DNA from: Lachnospiraceae bacterium
GTDB lineage: Bacteria > Bacillota > Clostridia > Lachnospirales > Lachnospiraceae
Length of the DNA: 64,000 nt
Direction of reading: 5' to 3'
Assembly: GCA_017614155.1 (NCBI GenBank)
Contig: JAGACK010000008.1
Coordinates: forward strand, 1-64,000
The translations under genes were made by a program, and so were the position numbers. Of this stretch, positions 16,751 through 26,544 are shown in pieces; position 1 is the stretch's first letter, and each line of letters opens with the position of its first letter. Below the pieces are notes generated by a model that saw nothing but the letters and a program-made list of their open reading frames with translations, was not told the DNA's origin and made no database searches.

Positions 16751-17971
16751 ATGAAAAAAATCCTGCTTATCATGTTCATACTGATCACCGGTTCACTTCT
16801 TGCATCCTGCGCCGAGGCGGGGAATACTTTTGCAAAGAAAACAAAAAAGGAATCCGGAGCATCATCGCAGGAGACATCCGATACCGATGTTCAGATAGAA
16901 AACGCCATCCAGAAAATCAATGAAGATATCTCCGATGAAGAACCGGCAATCGATCCTTCCGAATCCGATACCGCAAAACATGATCCCGATCATGAAGAGA
17001 TAACCGGTTCATCAAAATACAAAGTGGCAATGGTGACCGATACCGCGGGCATCAATGATCATTCCTTCAACCAGGGAGCCTGGGAAGGACTGACAAACTT
17101 AAATGAGGATACCGGCGCGACTGTGAAATACATCGGACTGAAAAGTGATTCTGATTATATCAAAAATATAGAGACTCTGATCGATGAGGACTATTCCTTC
17201 ATCTGGGGCATAGGATATGAAAGCGCTCAATACATAAAGGAAGAAGCAAAAAAACATCCTCAGACGGAATTTGCCATCATCGATCATGCGATAGATGATC
17301 CAATAGACAATGTTACCGGCATCACCTTCAGGGCGGAGGAGCCTTCCTTCATGGCAGGTTATATTGCCTGCTCCGTCACTCAGAGCGGACGCGTCGGATT
17401 TATCGGAGGCGTTCCGGATGATGTGATGGATGCCTTCCAGTACGGTTTCCAGTCAGGCGTTGATTATGCAAACAGGGAGCTTGGCAGAAATGTAACCGTT
17501 GATGCAAGATATATCGGATCATATACCGACAGAGACAAGGCATATGATCTTGCAAAGAGCATGTATGACGGCGGTACGGTTGTGATCTATCATGCGGCAG
17601 GAGCAGCAGGGATGGGCGTCATCGATGCGGCAAAGGACGGCGGGGACGGATGCTTTGTCATCGGCGTTGACCGGGATCAGGCTTATCTTGCTCCCGATAA
17701 CATCCTCACCTCGGTGATAAAAAATGTTTCCCTGGCAATCGAAAATGTTTCCGTTCAGTATATGATGAATGATAATATCAACGGAATCAATCTGGATTTC
17801 GGTCTCTCCGAACATGCTGTAGGCATCAGCACCATTCATGACAATTATCCGGAGGATGTTTATGTGAAAGTTCTTGAGATTGGAAAGGACATAGCATCGG
17901 GACTGATATCCGTTCCGGACAATGAAGAAAGCTACAATGAGTTTTTGCAGGAACTTAAGGAGGAGCAGTAA
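16751..17971 (+). CDS. BMP-family substrate-binding lipoprotein (nucleoside ABC type)
   Basis: 406 residues with a lipoprotein signal ([11 protein letters not shown], lipobox LASC), an acidic linker of about 75 residues, and a BMP/PnrA domain from residue 93: [73 protein letters not shown] and VIGVDRDQ. These match nucleoside-binding proteins (Med, TmpC, PnrA), where the conserved Asp-Phe pair binds purine nucleosides. No permease or ATPase genes are adjacent; the next gene is trxB, whose start overlaps the stop (TAATG). It may serve a transporter encoded elsewhere. Confidence 0.85.
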   Translation: MKKILLIMFILITGSLLASCAEAGNTFAKKTKKESGASSQETSDTDVQIENAIQKINEDISDEEPAIDPSESDTAKHDPDHEEITGSSKYKVAMVTDTAGINDHSFNQGAWEGLTNLNEDTGATVKYIGLKSDSDYIKNIETLIDEDYSFIWGIGYESAQYIKEEAKKHPQTEFAIIDHAIDDPIDNVTGITFRAEEPSFMAGYIACSVTQSGRVGFIGGVPDDVMDAFQYGFQSGVDYANRELGRNVTVDARYIGSYTDRDKAYDLAKSMYDGGTVVIYHAAGAAGMGVIDAAKDGGDGCFVIGVDRDQAYLAPDNILTSVIKNVSLAIENVSVQYMMNDNINGINLDFGLSEHAVGISTIHDNYPEDVYVKVLEIGKDIASGLISVPDNEESYNEFLQELKEEQ

Positions 17972-18882
17972 TGTATGATCTTGTTATCACCGGTTCGGGA
18001 CCGGCAGGCCTGAGCGCTGCCATCTATGCTGCAAGGGCCGGTCTTCGATTTATCATACTCGAAGAAAACCTTCCCGGAGGCCAGATAATAAATACATATG
18101 AGATCGACAATTATCCGGGGATCCCGGCCATATCAGGCTCAGAGCTTGCTTCAAGGATGGAGGAACATGCAAGAAAACTCGCAGGAGATTCCTTTGTTGA
18201 TGATACCGTTACATCAGCAGTCCTGAATGACTCTGTCAAAAAGATCTTCACGGCATCTCACAGAATATATGAGACTCGTTCTGTTATTATCGCAACAGGC
18301 GCGACGCATCGAAAGCTTGAAGTCCCGGGCGAGGATATGTTCTCCGGGAACGGAGTCTCCTACTGTGCCACCTGTGACGGAGCATTTTTCAGAGACAAGG
18401 ATGTGGCCGTGGTCGGAGGCGGCAATACCGCGGCAATGGACGCTCTCTACCTTTCAGGTCTGTGCAAAAGTGTCAGCATCATCCACAGAAGGAATGTCCT
18501 CCGTGCCGACAAGGTTCTGCAGGACAAGCTTTTCTCCGCGGAAAACATCCGGATATTCTGGAACTGCAGGGTTGAGGAAATCTATGGAAACGAACAGGTA
18601 AAAGGCCTGAAATACAGAGACCTGAAAAACGACTCCGTTAACGACCTTTCGGTGGACGGGATATTTGCCGCAGTCGGGATTACTCCCGCGTCGGCTTTGT
18701 TCTCCGCAAGCGTCAACACTGACAAGGAAGGATACATCATAGCAGATGAGACCTGTATGACAAACGTCCCCGGAGTTTTCGCTGCCGGAGACGTCAGGAC
18801 CAAGAACTTAAGACAGGTTGTTACCGCTGTATCAGACGGCGCAAATGCCGTCACATCCGTACGGCAGTATCTGCTGGGATAA
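17971..18882 (+). CDS. trxB: Thioredoxin reductase (NADPH)
   Basis: 303 residues, the usual length of low-molecular-weight thioredoxin reductase. FAD-binding [17 protein letters not shown] at the N-terminus, redox-active CATC (residues 132-135), NADPH-binding [11 protein letters not shown], and the C-terminal FAD motif GVFAAGDVR followed by [13 protein letters not shown]. It reduces thioredoxin with NADPH in the cytoplasm. The start is coupled to the BMP lipoprotein stop, an unusual pairing. Confidence 0.92.
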   Translation: MYDLVITGSGPAGLSAAIYAARAGLRFIILEENLPGGQIINTYEIDNYPGIPAISGSELASRMEEHARKLAGDSFVDDTVTSAVLNDSVKKIFTASHRIYETRSVIIATGATHRKLEVPGEDMFSGNGVSYCATCDGAFFRDKDVAVVGGGNTAAMDALYLSGLCKSVSIIHRRNVLRADKVLQDKLFSAENIRIFWNCRVEEIYGNEQVKGLKYRDLKNDSVNDLSVDGIFAAVGITPASALFSASVNTDKEGYIIADETCMTNVPGVFAAGDVRTKNLRQVVTAVSDGANAVTSVRQYLLG

Positions 18883-18890
18883 GCGGACTG

Positions 18891-19493
18891 TCATTTCAGT
18901 TTTTCAAACAGCTCAAACATCTTGATCGCAAAATCAAGAGGATAGAGCTGTACCATAACACTGTCTATCAGATTTTCGATATTCATGTCAAAGGCGATCT
19001 TGACAAAAAGGTCTGTCGGATTGTCAAACATCTTTTCAAATACCTTGACGCTGTTCACATCGATCTTTTCTACCGTAGGCGTGCTTATATCCGTTGCTAT
19101 ATTGAGCATTGTCGAAAGTGAAGTGGCTGCTGTTCCCATCATCTGGTTCATTGCTTCCGAGATTGCGCTCTTCTGGAGTTCCCCCACATCACCTGAAACA
19201 TTCTGTCCGCTTCCGCCCATCATCAGATCGGTCATGATGAGAACATCATGCTCCTTTAATATGAACACATTGTTTCCGGACAGTCCCTTCACATAGTGGA
19301 TATTTACAAAGATACAGGTCTTGTCATAATCGTCTAAGGCCTCGCTCTTTTTTATCACCGTTACCTTCGGCGTTGTGATGTCCACCTTGTGCATTACCAT
19401 CATGCTCAGGGTCGTCGCCGAATTTCCCATGCTTATATTTGCTATCTCACCGAGTGTGTCCACCTGCTCGGGAGTCAGATAATTATCAGCCAT
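18891..19493 (-). CDS. cheC: CheC-like CheY-P phosphatase
   Basis: 200 residues from the ATG at 19493 (AGGAGG seven bases upstream; a TTG lies directly before). It shows the duplicated CheC/FliY signature: LGEIANISMGNSATTLS near residue 15 and ISEAMNQMMGTAATSLS near 115, each with the catalytic Glu and Asn spacing. It lacks the SpoA domain of FliY, so CheC fits better. CheC dephosphorylates CheY-P to adapt chemotaxis. No other motility gene is in the window; an unlinked chemotaxis set is assumed. Confidence 0.8.
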   Translation of the reverse strand: MADNYLTPEQVDTLGEIANISMGNSATTLSMMVMHKVDITTPKVTVIKKSEALDDYDKTCIFVNIHYVKGLSGNNVFILKEHDVLIMTDLMMGGSGQNVSGDVGELQKSAISEAMNQMMGTAATSLSTMLNIATDISTPTVEKIDVNSVKVFEKMFDNPTDLFVKIAFDMNIENLIDSVMVQLYPLDFAIKMFELFEKLK

Positions 19494-19645
19494 CAATATG
19501 CCTCCTGATCATTAGTTTTGTCTTGAGATAACACTATATTATCACAAACACACCCTCAAAATAAACCCAAAACAGCCCAAAAATCCGCATGAAATGTGAG
19601 TTTCCCACATATTGTGGTACTTGTTCTGTCACACAACAAGATATG

Positions 19646-19680
19646 CAAAAAACAGAGCGCCGTTATCGGCGCTCTGTTTA
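19646..19680 (-). terminator. Terminator of the DUF3048 lipoprotein gene
   Basis: Perfect stem ACAGAGCGCCG/CGGCGCTCTGT (19652-19677) with a TTAT loop; the minus strand continues into six T. Confidence 0.85.
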
Positions 19681-19705
19681 ACTGTATCATCTTATCCTGT
19701 CCGGA

Positions 19706-20848
19706 TCATTCGATCACTACATTGCCCCATTCTTTCTCCGGGATCAGGGCTATATATGTTTTTCCTACATTGATCTTTATCTCGTTTCCGTTTGAATCAA
19801 AGTATCTCGTGGGATCGAGGTCGTTGTTCTTTTGCCAGCTGACTCTGATCGCCCGGCCGTTCGTGATATAGTAGCCGTCCCTGTCAAGCTCTGAAGGATA
19901 GTACATCATATATCCATGATCATCCAGCTGCTTCATCCTGGCGTTCTGCAGGAGGAGATTCTTGAAAGCGATCTGCTTGTTCCCGTTTCCGGCATCGACC
20001 TCTTTCTGATTATACTGAAAATACTTGTATACTCCCTCTGCCTCGTCATATTCGAGCCAGGGATTGTTGTGATGGAAGGGTAATGTGATCTTTTTGCACT
20101 CGACCGAATCCGGATACTGGGTCAGCATGTTCGGATTATCTCTTCTGGCAAACTTGTAGTGGTCACCCATATAGTATTCATTATAGGTAGTGGAATATCC
20201 CTTGCTCTTGAAGTTCTTTTCCACATCGCCTGAAAGGACATATTCCGTAAACTCTCTTGCCTTTCCATTGTCTACTCTTGAAAATGTTCCCGAGAACCTC
20301 TCTACGAACACATTCTTGTAGAAGATCGAATTCCAGACCTCAGGGCCTCCGTCATGACAGAGAACCGCGTTCCACTCGGGAAAGATCTGCAGGTTCGTGG
20401 GTCTTGTGCTTCTGATGGATCCAAGCTGCTTGATCGAGCCCCAGTCCTTTACCATGACCATGAATCTCGTGACGCCTTCGTTCATGGTGCTGTTGACCAT
20501 CTCATATACGATATCGGATGTTGAGATACCGTAATGCGGAAGGGCCGTTCTTTCATCATCGACCATGACCGCGATCGGTCTCTGATCCTTCAGGGATATA
20601 TCTATCCACTCGCCGGTAAGCTGGTTCGCGCACATTCCGTCCGGTGGTGTATCAGGCTCCTCATCATCCACAGCCGGCGCAGGTTCCTCGGCAACAACTT
20701 CAGGCTGGGGAGCGGCTGTGTCCTGGACCACCATGGCAGGCTGCTCCGTAGCAGGCGCCTCTGCAGCGGGTTCTTCTTCTTTTCCGCACCCGGAAAGCAT
20801 CATGGCTCCCGCAAGGCCTATTGCAAGAAATGCATATAATTTTCTCAT
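19706..20848 (-). CDS. DUF3048 lipoprotein (YerB-like)
   Basis: 380 residues from the ATG at 20848, which has AAGGAG in front; the frame extends 13 codons further without a site. A lipoprotein signal ends in MLSGCG, followed by an Ala/Pro/Glu-rich spacer to about residue 75. The DUF3048 domain follows: RPIAVMVDDERTALPHYGISTSDIVYE, then GVTRFMVM, GSIRSTRP, and the C-terminal half with NGRAIRVSWQK and Y-I-A-L-I-P. YerB of Bacillus is the named relative and its function is unknown. It is a single-gene unit between its promoter and terminator. Confidence 0.85.
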   Translation of the reverse strand: MRKLYAFLAIGLAGAMMLSGCGKEEEPAAEAPATEQPAMVVQDTAAPQPEVVAEEPAPAVDDEEPDTPPDGMCANQLTGEWIDISLKDQRPIAVMVDDERTALPHYGISTSDIVYEMVNSTMNEGVTRFMVMVKDWGSIKQLGSIRSTRPTNLQIFPEWNAVLCHDGGPEVWNSIFYKNVFVERFSGTFSRVDNGKAREFTEYVLSGDVEKNFKSKGYSTTYNEYYMGDHYKFARRDNPNMLTQYPDSVECKKITLPFHHNNPWLEYDEAEGVYKYFQYNQKEVDAGNGNKQIAFKNLLLQNARMKQLDDHGYMMYYPSELDRDGYYITNGRAIRVSWQKNNDLDPTRYFDSNGNEIKINVGKTYIALIPEKEWGNVVIE

Positions 20849-20885
20849 AAGAACTTCTCCTTTATTGATTAAAACAACCTTTAAC

Positions 20886-20914
20886 AATCTATCACAAAAA
20901 CATCATATTGGCAA
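20886..20914 (-). promoter_or_regulatory. Sigma-A promoter for the YerB-like gene
   Basis: On the minus strand TTGCCA (20909-20914) and TAGATT (20886-20891) with a 17-base spacer, about 40 bases before the start codon. Confidence 0.55.
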
Positions 20915-20966
20915 ATCATTCTGAGCAGACCACAATATATAGTTTTTCAGACAGATTACAGCCGCT

Positions 20967-21854
20967 TCAATCCTCTCTCTTTCTGCCCCAGAAAAACAGG
21001 GCGACCGTACCGGGACCGGTATGGCTTCCTATGGTGGTGCCTATATCATAGATCTCCACCTTTCCGTCAAGCCTTTTAAACTTTTCCTCAACAAGCGAAG
21101 CCACGGCTTTTGCATCATCCATGCAGGCTGACTGGCAGATATAGCATTTGCCGGAATAATCAGTGCCGTCCTTTGCATTTTCAGCCATTTTCTCGACTAT
21201 CCTTTTGATGACCTTCTTCTTTGTCCTGATCTTTTCCCTGGCTATGAGTTTTCCTTCATGATCAACATTTAAAAGCGGGCAGATATCAAGCACCGTTCCG
21301 ACAAATCCCGAGACTTTTGAAACTCTTCCTCCCCTGACCAGATAAGTCAGGTCGCTTGTGAAGAACCAGTGCTGCAGGCAGAGCCTTTCATTCATGGCAA
21401 ATTCATAAACCTCATCCACGCTTTTGCCCTCATCCCGCAGGTCTGCAAGCTTATCCATGAAAAGGCCGTAGCCGGAAGATGCCGCCAGTGAATCCACCAC
21501 ATATATCTTTCTGTCAGGATATTCCTCCGAAAGAGTGTCTTTTGCTATCTGGGCGGAATTTACCACGCCGGAAATGCCGGATGAGAGAGACACATGGATG
21601 ATATCCTTTCCCTGTTCCAGCATCTTTCTGAAATAGGACTCAAATTCATCCGCATTTATCTGCGAAGTCTTCGTCATCGCGCCGTCCTTCATCCTTGAGT
21701 AGAATTCATCAAACGGGATGCTCTGACCCAGATCGTCCGGATACTCAACACCGTCTATATAATAATGAAAGCAGATATATGATATCTCCCTTTTTTCAAA
21801 GTGCTCCTTTGTCAGGTCCGCAGTCGAACTGCAGCTGATAACATATTCACTCAT
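20967..21854 (-). CDS. DegV family fatty-acid-binding protein
   Basis: 295 residues, normal for DegV/FakB. SCSSTADL at the N-terminus, TSQINADEF, the lipid-binding loop IIHVSLSSGISG, VVDSLAASSGYG, and YLVRGGRVSKVSGFVGTVLDICPLL are diagnostic; the last quarter has GTTIGSHTGPGTVALFF. Family members hand a bound fatty acid to the kinase FakA for phospholipid synthesis. GGAGG precedes the ATG. No fakA-like gene is in the window. Confidence 0.9.
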   Translation of the reverse strand: MSEYVISCSSTADLTKEHFEKREISYICFHYYIDGVEYPDDLGQSIPFDEFYSRMKDGAMTKTSQINADEFESYFRKMLEQGKDIIHVSLSSGISGVVNSAQIAKDTLSEEYPDRKIYVVDSLAASSGYGLFMDKLADLRDEGKSVDEVYEFAMNERLCLQHWFFTSDLTYLVRGGRVSKVSGFVGTVLDICPLLNVDHEGKLIAREKIRTKKKVIKRIVEKMAENAKDGTDYSGKCYICQSACMDDAKAVASLVEEKFKRLDGKVEIYDIGTTIGSHTGPGTVALFFWGRKRED

Positions 21855-21912
21855 ACTTCGCCTCCGTTTGTTCGCAAAGATGGATCCATTTTAACCCATC
21901 ACCGTTTTTTTC

Positions 21913-22812
21913 TCAACCTGACATGCCATCTTTCTTTCGCGGAAGCTGGGATATTATTATTGCCGCAAAGATCATGAAACTGCCGCACAATTCCCTTGTT
22001 GTCATGGCTTCGCCGAGCACCACGAATCCTCCGAGCGCGGCAAAGACGCTTTCCAGGCTCATTATTATGCAGGCTACCGTCGGATTGATGTTTTTCTGTG
22101 CCACGATCTGCAGCGTATAGGCTATGGTACTCGAGAAAAGCCCCGTAAAAACTATCGAAGGCATGCCTTTGTCCAGTGCTTCCCTCGTTACCTTTTCAAA
22201 AAGAAACATACATATCCCCGACAGGACAGCTGTGACCAGAAATTCAAACCATGCGATCAATACCGGCTCAACTTTTTTGACATAGTGATTTACTGCTATG
22301 ATCTGGAAAGCAAACAGAAGGGCGCAGAGCATGATCAGCGGATCTCCCCTGTCTATGGTAAAGCTTTCCGTGATACATAGAAAATAAAGACCCGCTGCCG
22401 TAAGCAGGACACAGAACCATATCTTTTTCGGAACGGGTATTCCGGCGATCCGACATATAACCGGAACAAGCACCACATACATCGCGGTTATGAACCCCGC
22501 CTTTGCGGTGGTCGTATCTGCGATTCCGATCTGCTGCAATGCGCTTGCAGAAAACAGGAACAGGCCGCAGACCGCTCCTGCCTTGAATGCTTCGAAAGAT
22601 ATTGCCCCCTTGCCTTTCTTTCTGATCACAAAAAAGTACATGACCGGAATCAGCGCAAATACGGCTATCAGGCTTCTGATGGCAAGAAAGGTAAAGGCCC
22701 CCACGCTGTCAGCGCCAAGGCTCTGCGCAACAAAGGATGTCCCCCAGATGAATGCCGTCAATACCAGCAGGAAGACATATATCAGTTTTTTCCCCTTTTC
22801 ATTCATGTGCAA
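21913..22812 (-). CDS. DMT-superfamily (EamA) transporter
   Basis: About 299 residues with ten hydrophobic helices in two EamA repeats; WGTSFVAQSLGADSVGAFTF in the first half and SSTIAYTLQIVAQKNINPT plus LESVFAALGGFVVLGE in the second are typical. Such proteins export amino acids or related metabolites; the substrate is not predictable. The frame begins at a TTG (22812), with an ATG at 22806; AGG eight bases before the TTG makes either possible. It diverges from nhaC. Confidence 0.85.
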   Translation of the reverse strand: MHMNEKGKKLIYVFLLVLTAFIWGTSFVAQSLGADSVGAFTFLAIRSLIAVFALIPVMYFFVIRKKGKGAISFEAFKAGAVCGLFLFSASALQQIGIADTTTAKAGFITAMYVVLVPVICRIAGIPVPKKIWFCVLLTAAGLYFLCITESFTIDRGDPLIMLCALLFAFQIIAVNHYVKKVEPVLIAWFEFLVTAVLSGICMFLFEKVTREALDKGMPSIVFTGLFSSTIAYTLQIVAQKNINPTVACIIMSLESVFAALGGFVVLGEAMTTRELCGSFMIFAAIIISQLPRKKDGMSG

Positions 22813-22908
22813 TTGAAATACCTGCCCTGATAATGTATGATTTACAGGATATCACATAGTGTGACAAAAAATCGAGCATTGTTTTTATTATGCTAAGGAG
22901 GTAACGGA

Positions 22909-24423
22909 ATGCATGCAACATTTTGGGCGCTTGTACCGCCGATCGTGGCAATAGCGCTGGCTCTTATCACCAAAGAGGTCTACAGTTCGCTTTTTGTGGG
23001 CATCATTGTAGGAGGACTCTTTTATTCGGGCTTCGGTTTTGAAGGAACTCTTACCCACATCTTTAATGACGGACTCATAGCCCAGCTCTCTGATTCCTAT
23101 AATGCGGGGATCCTGATCTTCCTTGTTTTTTTGGGGATAATGGTAAGTCTCATGAACAAGGCCGGAGGCTCTGCGGCATTTGGAAAATGGGCCTCTTCCC
23201 ATGTAAAGACCAGGGTCGGGGCAGAACTTGCCACCATTCTCCTGGGATGCCTCATCTTCATCGATGATTATTTTAACTGCCTGACTGTAGGAAGTGTCAT
23301 GAGGCCTGTCACGGATAATAAAAAAGTGTCCCGCGCCAAGCTGGCTTATCTTATCGATGCGACGGCAGCCCCCGTCTGCATCATTGCTCCCATATCCTCA
23401 TGGGCAGCAGCAGTCTCGGGTTTCGCTCCCGAAGGCACCAACGGTCTGATGCTCTTTATAAAAGCGATTCCTTACAATTATTATGCCATTCTGACCATAG
23501 TCATGATGGTAATGCTTTCTGTCATGAATCTGGATTTCGGACCCATGGCAAAGCATGAGGAAAACGCCAAAAACGGTGATATCTTTACGGTTGCTGGAAG
23601 AAACACCGGATCGGACAGTTCCGTCGCCGGAAAGGGGAAGGTCATTGACCTGATCCTCCCTGTTATAGCACTGATTATCTGCTGTGTCATAGGCATGATC
23701 TATACCGGCGGGTTCTTTGAAGGCGAAAGCTTCATTGATTCCTTCGCAAACAGTGATGCTTCTGTCGGTCTTGTCCTCGGAAGCTTTGTGGGACTTTTCA
23801 TTACTCTGGTCTTTTATCTGATCAGGAAGGTCCTTTCTCTCAGAGAGTGCATGGAGTGCATCCCTGAGGGCTTCAAGGCAATGGTCCCTGCAATCATCAT
23901 CCTTGCGCTTGCCTGGACCCTGAAGGCAATGACGGATTCGCTCGGAGCAGCCGAATATGTGGCCGGCATCGTATCAAACAGCGCCAGTTCCCTTTTGAAC
24001 CTGCTTCCCGCGATAATCTTTGTGATCGCGGCCTTCCTTGCATTTGCTACAGGCACCTCATGGGGAACCTTCGGCATACTGATCCCCATAACCTTAAATG
24101 TTTTCCCTCTTGAAAGCGGAAACCCGATATCGATCATATGTGTTTCCGCCTGCATGGCCGGCGCGGTCTGCGGAGATCACTGCTCACCCATATCGGATAC
24201 GACGATCATGTCCTCTGCCGGAGCGCAGTGTGACCACATAGCCCATGTTTCGACACAGCTTCCCTACGCTCTCACGGTGGCAGCCATATCCTTCGTGACC
24301 TATATCATGGCCGGATTTGTGCGCAACGCGGTTGTGAGCATGATCATCGGTATCATCATTACCGTCTTTTCCATGATATGCATACGGTATGTCCTCGGAA
24401 ATGACAAAAAGGAAAAAGCCTGA
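22909..24423 (+). CDS. NhaC-family Na+/H+ antiporter
   Basis: 504 residues with about twelve membrane segments. The family signature around CLIFIDDYFNCLTVGSVMRP, then DATAAPVCIIAPISSWAA, and the C-terminal TGTSWGTFGILIPI and GDHCSPISDTTIMSSAGAQC are present. Members exchange Na+ for H+, or malate-lactate in MleN; here the charged ISDTTI and DDYF segments are kept. AAGGAGG lies before the ATG and a bidirectional terminator follows. It is a single gene, divergent from the EamA exporter. Confidence 0.9.
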   Translation: MHATFWALVPPIVAIALALITKEVYSSLFVGIIVGGLFYSGFGFEGTLTHIFNDGLIAQLSDSYNAGILIFLVFLGIMVSLMNKAGGSAAFGKWASSHVKTRVGAELATILLGCLIFIDDYFNCLTVGSVMRPVTDNKKVSRAKLAYLIDATAAPVCIIAPISSWAAAVSGFAPEGTNGLMLFIKAIPYNYYAILTIVMMVMLSVMNLDFGPMAKHEENAKNGDIFTVAGRNTGSDSSVAGKGKVIDLILPVIALIICCVIGMIYTGGFFEGESFIDSFANSDASVGLVLGSFVGLFITLVFYLIRKVLSLRECMECIPEGFKAMVPAIIILALAWTLKAMTDSLGAAEYVAGIVSNSASSLLNLLPAIIFVIAAFLAFATGTSWGTFGILIPITLNVFPLESGNPISIICVSACMAGAVCGDHCSPISDTTIMSSAGAQCDHIAHVSTQLPYALTVAAISFVTYIMAGFVRNAVVSMIIGIIITVFSMICIRYVLGNDKKEKA

Positions 24424-24442
24424 TCAGATATTTTGGCATAAT

Positions 24443-24482
24443 AAAAACCCTCTGCCGTATCTTTGGCAGAGGGTCTTTTTTT
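24443..24482. terminator. Bidirectional terminator between nhaC and the aldolase gene
   Basis: AAAAACCCTCTGCC and GGCAGAGGGTCTTTTTTT form a 10-bp GC-rich stem with A and T runs on both sides, serving the convergent genes. Confidence 0.85.
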
Positions 24483-24490
24483 CCGGGATT

Positions 24491-25465
24491 TCAGTCCTGA
24501 GCGACTATCTCCGTATAGAACTCTATATAATCATTTCGTTTTTCCTTTGTGAATGCTATCGCTGTGCGCGGATGCTGGTTCAGGTATCCGGTCATGAGAT
24601 ACTGCAGGTCATATCCCCATACAGTACCGCTCTCCCTTAACGGCACCATGTAGTTTTCCACAAACTGGATAACCGGATAGAGATTGAATTTGGGATTTCG
24701 CAGAAAAGAAAGCAGGTTTTCCATCGAACAGTTCCCGGCTCCGCGTCCCATGCCGTAATAAGTTGCATCAACCCAGTTGACCCCGTCTCCTATAGCCTCA
24801 ATGGAGTTCGCAAAAGCAAGCTGAAGATTGTTGTGCGCGTGGATCCCGACCTGCTTGCCGTGCTTTGTGCACACCTCAAGATAGGTATCAGCGATACGCT
24901 GCACCTGCTCGGGAAAAAGCGCACCGAAGCTGTCAACGATATAGATGACATCCGCAGGCGACTGGCACAGCATATCGAGAGCAACCTTTATATCACCCTC
25001 TCTTGCGTTGGAAATGGCCATTATATTGCAGGTCACCTCATATCCCTTCTTTTTTGCATCCTCGATCATATCAATGGCTGCGGGTATGGTATTGATGTAT
25101 GTCGCGACCCTGATGCAGTCAAGCGGCGAATTCTTCCTCTCGCGTATGTCCTGCTTATAGTTCGTGCGCCCTACATCGGCCATGACTGCAAGCTTTATGG
25201 CCGGATTTTTGTCTCCGATCACCTTTACGATATCTTCGTCATTGCAGAACTTCCACTTGCCGAATTTTTTTGGATCAAACATCTCTTTTGAGGATTTGTA
25301 GCCAAGCTCCATATAATCCACTCCGGCCCTGATATTTGTCATATAAAGGCTCTTGACGAACTCGTCCTCAAAACGGAAGTCGTTTACCAGGCCTCCGTCT
25401 CTCATGGTCGCATCCACGACCTTGATCTCCTTCCTGTAACCCAGGAGGTGCGATATTTCTTTCAT
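24491..25465 (-). CDS. DRE-TIM aldolase (4-hydroxy-2-oxovalerate aldolase / HMGL-like)
   Basis: 324 residues. The metal site of HMGL-like enzymes is visible: VDATMRDGG near residue 18, YMELGYKSS, and HAHNNLQLAFANSIEA with the H-x-H pair; YGMGRGAGNCSMENL follows. The nearest named families are 4-hydroxy-2-oxovalerate aldolase and 2-isopropylmalate/HMG lyases. The usual partner acetaldehyde dehydrogenase is absent, so the true substrate is open. GAGGAG precedes the start. It is followed on the same strand by nothing until the terminator. Confidence 0.8.
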   Translation of the reverse strand: MKEISHLLGYRKEIKVVDATMRDGGLVNDFRFEDEFVKSLYMTNIRAGVDYMELGYKSSKEMFDPKKFGKWKFCNDEDIVKVIGDKNPAIKLAVMADVGRTNYKQDIRERKNSPLDCIRVATYINTIPAAIDMIEDAKKKGYEVTCNIMAISNAREGDIKVALDMLCQSPADVIYIVDSFGALFPEQVQRIADTYLEVCTKHGKQVGIHAHNNLQLAFANSIEAIGDGVNWVDATYYGMGRGAGNCSMENLLSFLRNPKFNLYPVIQFVENYMVPLRESGTVWGYDLQYLMTGYLNQHPRTAIAFTKEKRNDYIEFYTEIVAQD

Positions 25466-25513
25466 AATTTTCTCCTCACAGATTATTCTTTGTACCGATC
25501 AGGATGTATCCTG

Positions 25514-26209
25514 TCAGATATCCTCGTTAAAGACAGGCTCTTCTGTCTTTTCGTCTTTATTATCCCCGGATCCCTCTTCCGATTTGTCTGCTTCACTGCC
25601 GTTGCCACCATCGGCATCCTCTGCGACAACATCGGCTTCTGAATCGACCACGATCTCCCCGTTCTTATCCACATTCTTTGCACTGAAAAGCAGCATCAGC
25701 GTGGATACTATCTTCACAGCCGCACTTATTATGACAAAGATACCGGTCACAAAGATAAGCATCTTGTCCGTCGCAAAAGGGTTTATCAGCGCCACAAGAC
25801 CCAGAATGATGAGTATGCCGGCGCTTATCAGCATAAACAGCCAGTTATTTTTCTTGAAATGAAGCAGGTCAATGGCATTCTGAAGCTGGGTTATGCCGGC
25901 GATCACTATCATGAAACCTATGATAAAGCCTACAAGGGTAGATATGAATCCGGGCCTTATCAGGAAATAAACAGCCAGTATCGACATGATGAGGCCAATC
26001 GTCAGGCCGTTTTTCTGCAGGCCGGTAAAATTCTTCTCACTGAAATAGGCGCATATGTAAATAATGCCGACAATGAGAAGGATAATGGAAAACACCCTGC
26101 CTATCGTTGTAAAAGCGGATCCGGGAAACAGGACAAAAAAGAGCCCGAGCAAAAGATATAAAGCACTCAGAAAAATCTCGCGTTTAGCAGTTGATTTCAG
26201 AAAATCCAT
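25514..26209 (-). CDS. DUF308 (HdeD-like) membrane protein
   Basis: 231 residues from the ATG at 26209 (GGGGGT upstream); the frame extends 10 codons further without a site. Six hydrophobic helices in three pairs, with the repeated L-x-x-G-x-x-x-L-x-x-P pattern of DUF308. The last 55 residues are acidic and hydrophilic (VDSEADVVAEDADGGNG), a cytoplasmic tail not usual in HdeD. Function unknown; HdeD in E. coli relates to acid resistance. Confidence 0.8.
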   Translation of the reverse strand: MDFLKSTAKREIFLSALYLLLGLFFVLFPGSAFTTIGRVFSIILLIVGIIYICAYFSEKNFTGLQKNGLTIGLIMSILAVYFLIRPGFISTLVGFIIGFMIVIAGITQLQNAIDLLHFKKNNWLFMLISAGILIILGLVALINPFATDKMLIFVTGIFVIISAAVKIVSTLMLLFSAKNVDKNGEIVVDSEADVVAEDADGGNGSEADKSEEGSGDNKDEKTEEPVFNEDI

Positions 26210-26308
26210 ATAAATACCCCCTTTTCCATCTTGAACCATCTTGAAAAATGACTTTGGAATTGTATTTTAACACTTACTAAAGAGTTTTTAAACCGTTTTC
26301 GGTCTGTC

Positions 26309-26337
26309 TTGACAGCATTATTCTTTTCAATTAAACT
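26309..26337 (+). promoter_or_regulatory. Sigma-A promoter for tRNA-Gly
   Basis: TTGACA (26309-26314) and TAAACT (26332-26337) with a 17-base spacer, placing initiation about 30 bases before the tRNA. Confidence 0.7.
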
Positions 26338-26375
26338 ACGGATATGATTTTATATGGTTCGCTTTGTGAGCATTC

Positions 26376-26447
26376 GCGGATGTAGCACAATGGTTAGTGC
26401 GCCGGCTTCCCAAGCCGGACACGTGGGTTCGATTCCCATCATCCGCT
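26376..26447 (+). tRNA. tRNA-Gly (CCC anticodon)
   Basis: Acceptor stem GCGGATG pairs with CATCCGC and a T discriminator follows. The anticodon stem CCGGC/GCCGG encloses the loop TTCCCAA, giving anticodon CCC. The T arm has GTGGGTTCGATTCCCAT. CCA is not encoded. It has its own promoter and terminator. Confidence 0.93.
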
Positions 26448-26450
26448 TTA

Positions 26451-26484
26451 AAAAAAGGATCTTCCGGTGAAGATCCCTTTTTTT
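26451..26484 (+). terminator. Terminator of tRNA-Gly
   Basis: GGATCTTC-CGGT-GAAGATCC stem, A-run on the left and seven T on the right. Confidence 0.85.
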
Positions 26485-26512
26485 GACCCAAAAGCGAGAT
26501 TATGTCAACCAC

Positions 26513-26544
26513 TATTTGACGGGTAACAATTTATGTAAACCACT
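26513..26544 (-). repeat. GTTTACATAA-type repeat at the hemZ 3' end
   Basis: On the minus strand GTGGTTTACATAA, which includes the hemZ stop codon, is followed about 30 bases on by GTGGTTGACATAA. The same motif occurs three times at 35953-36005. It looks like the multiple terminal repeats of a transposon of the IS21 kind, but no element is present. Confidence 0.45.
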
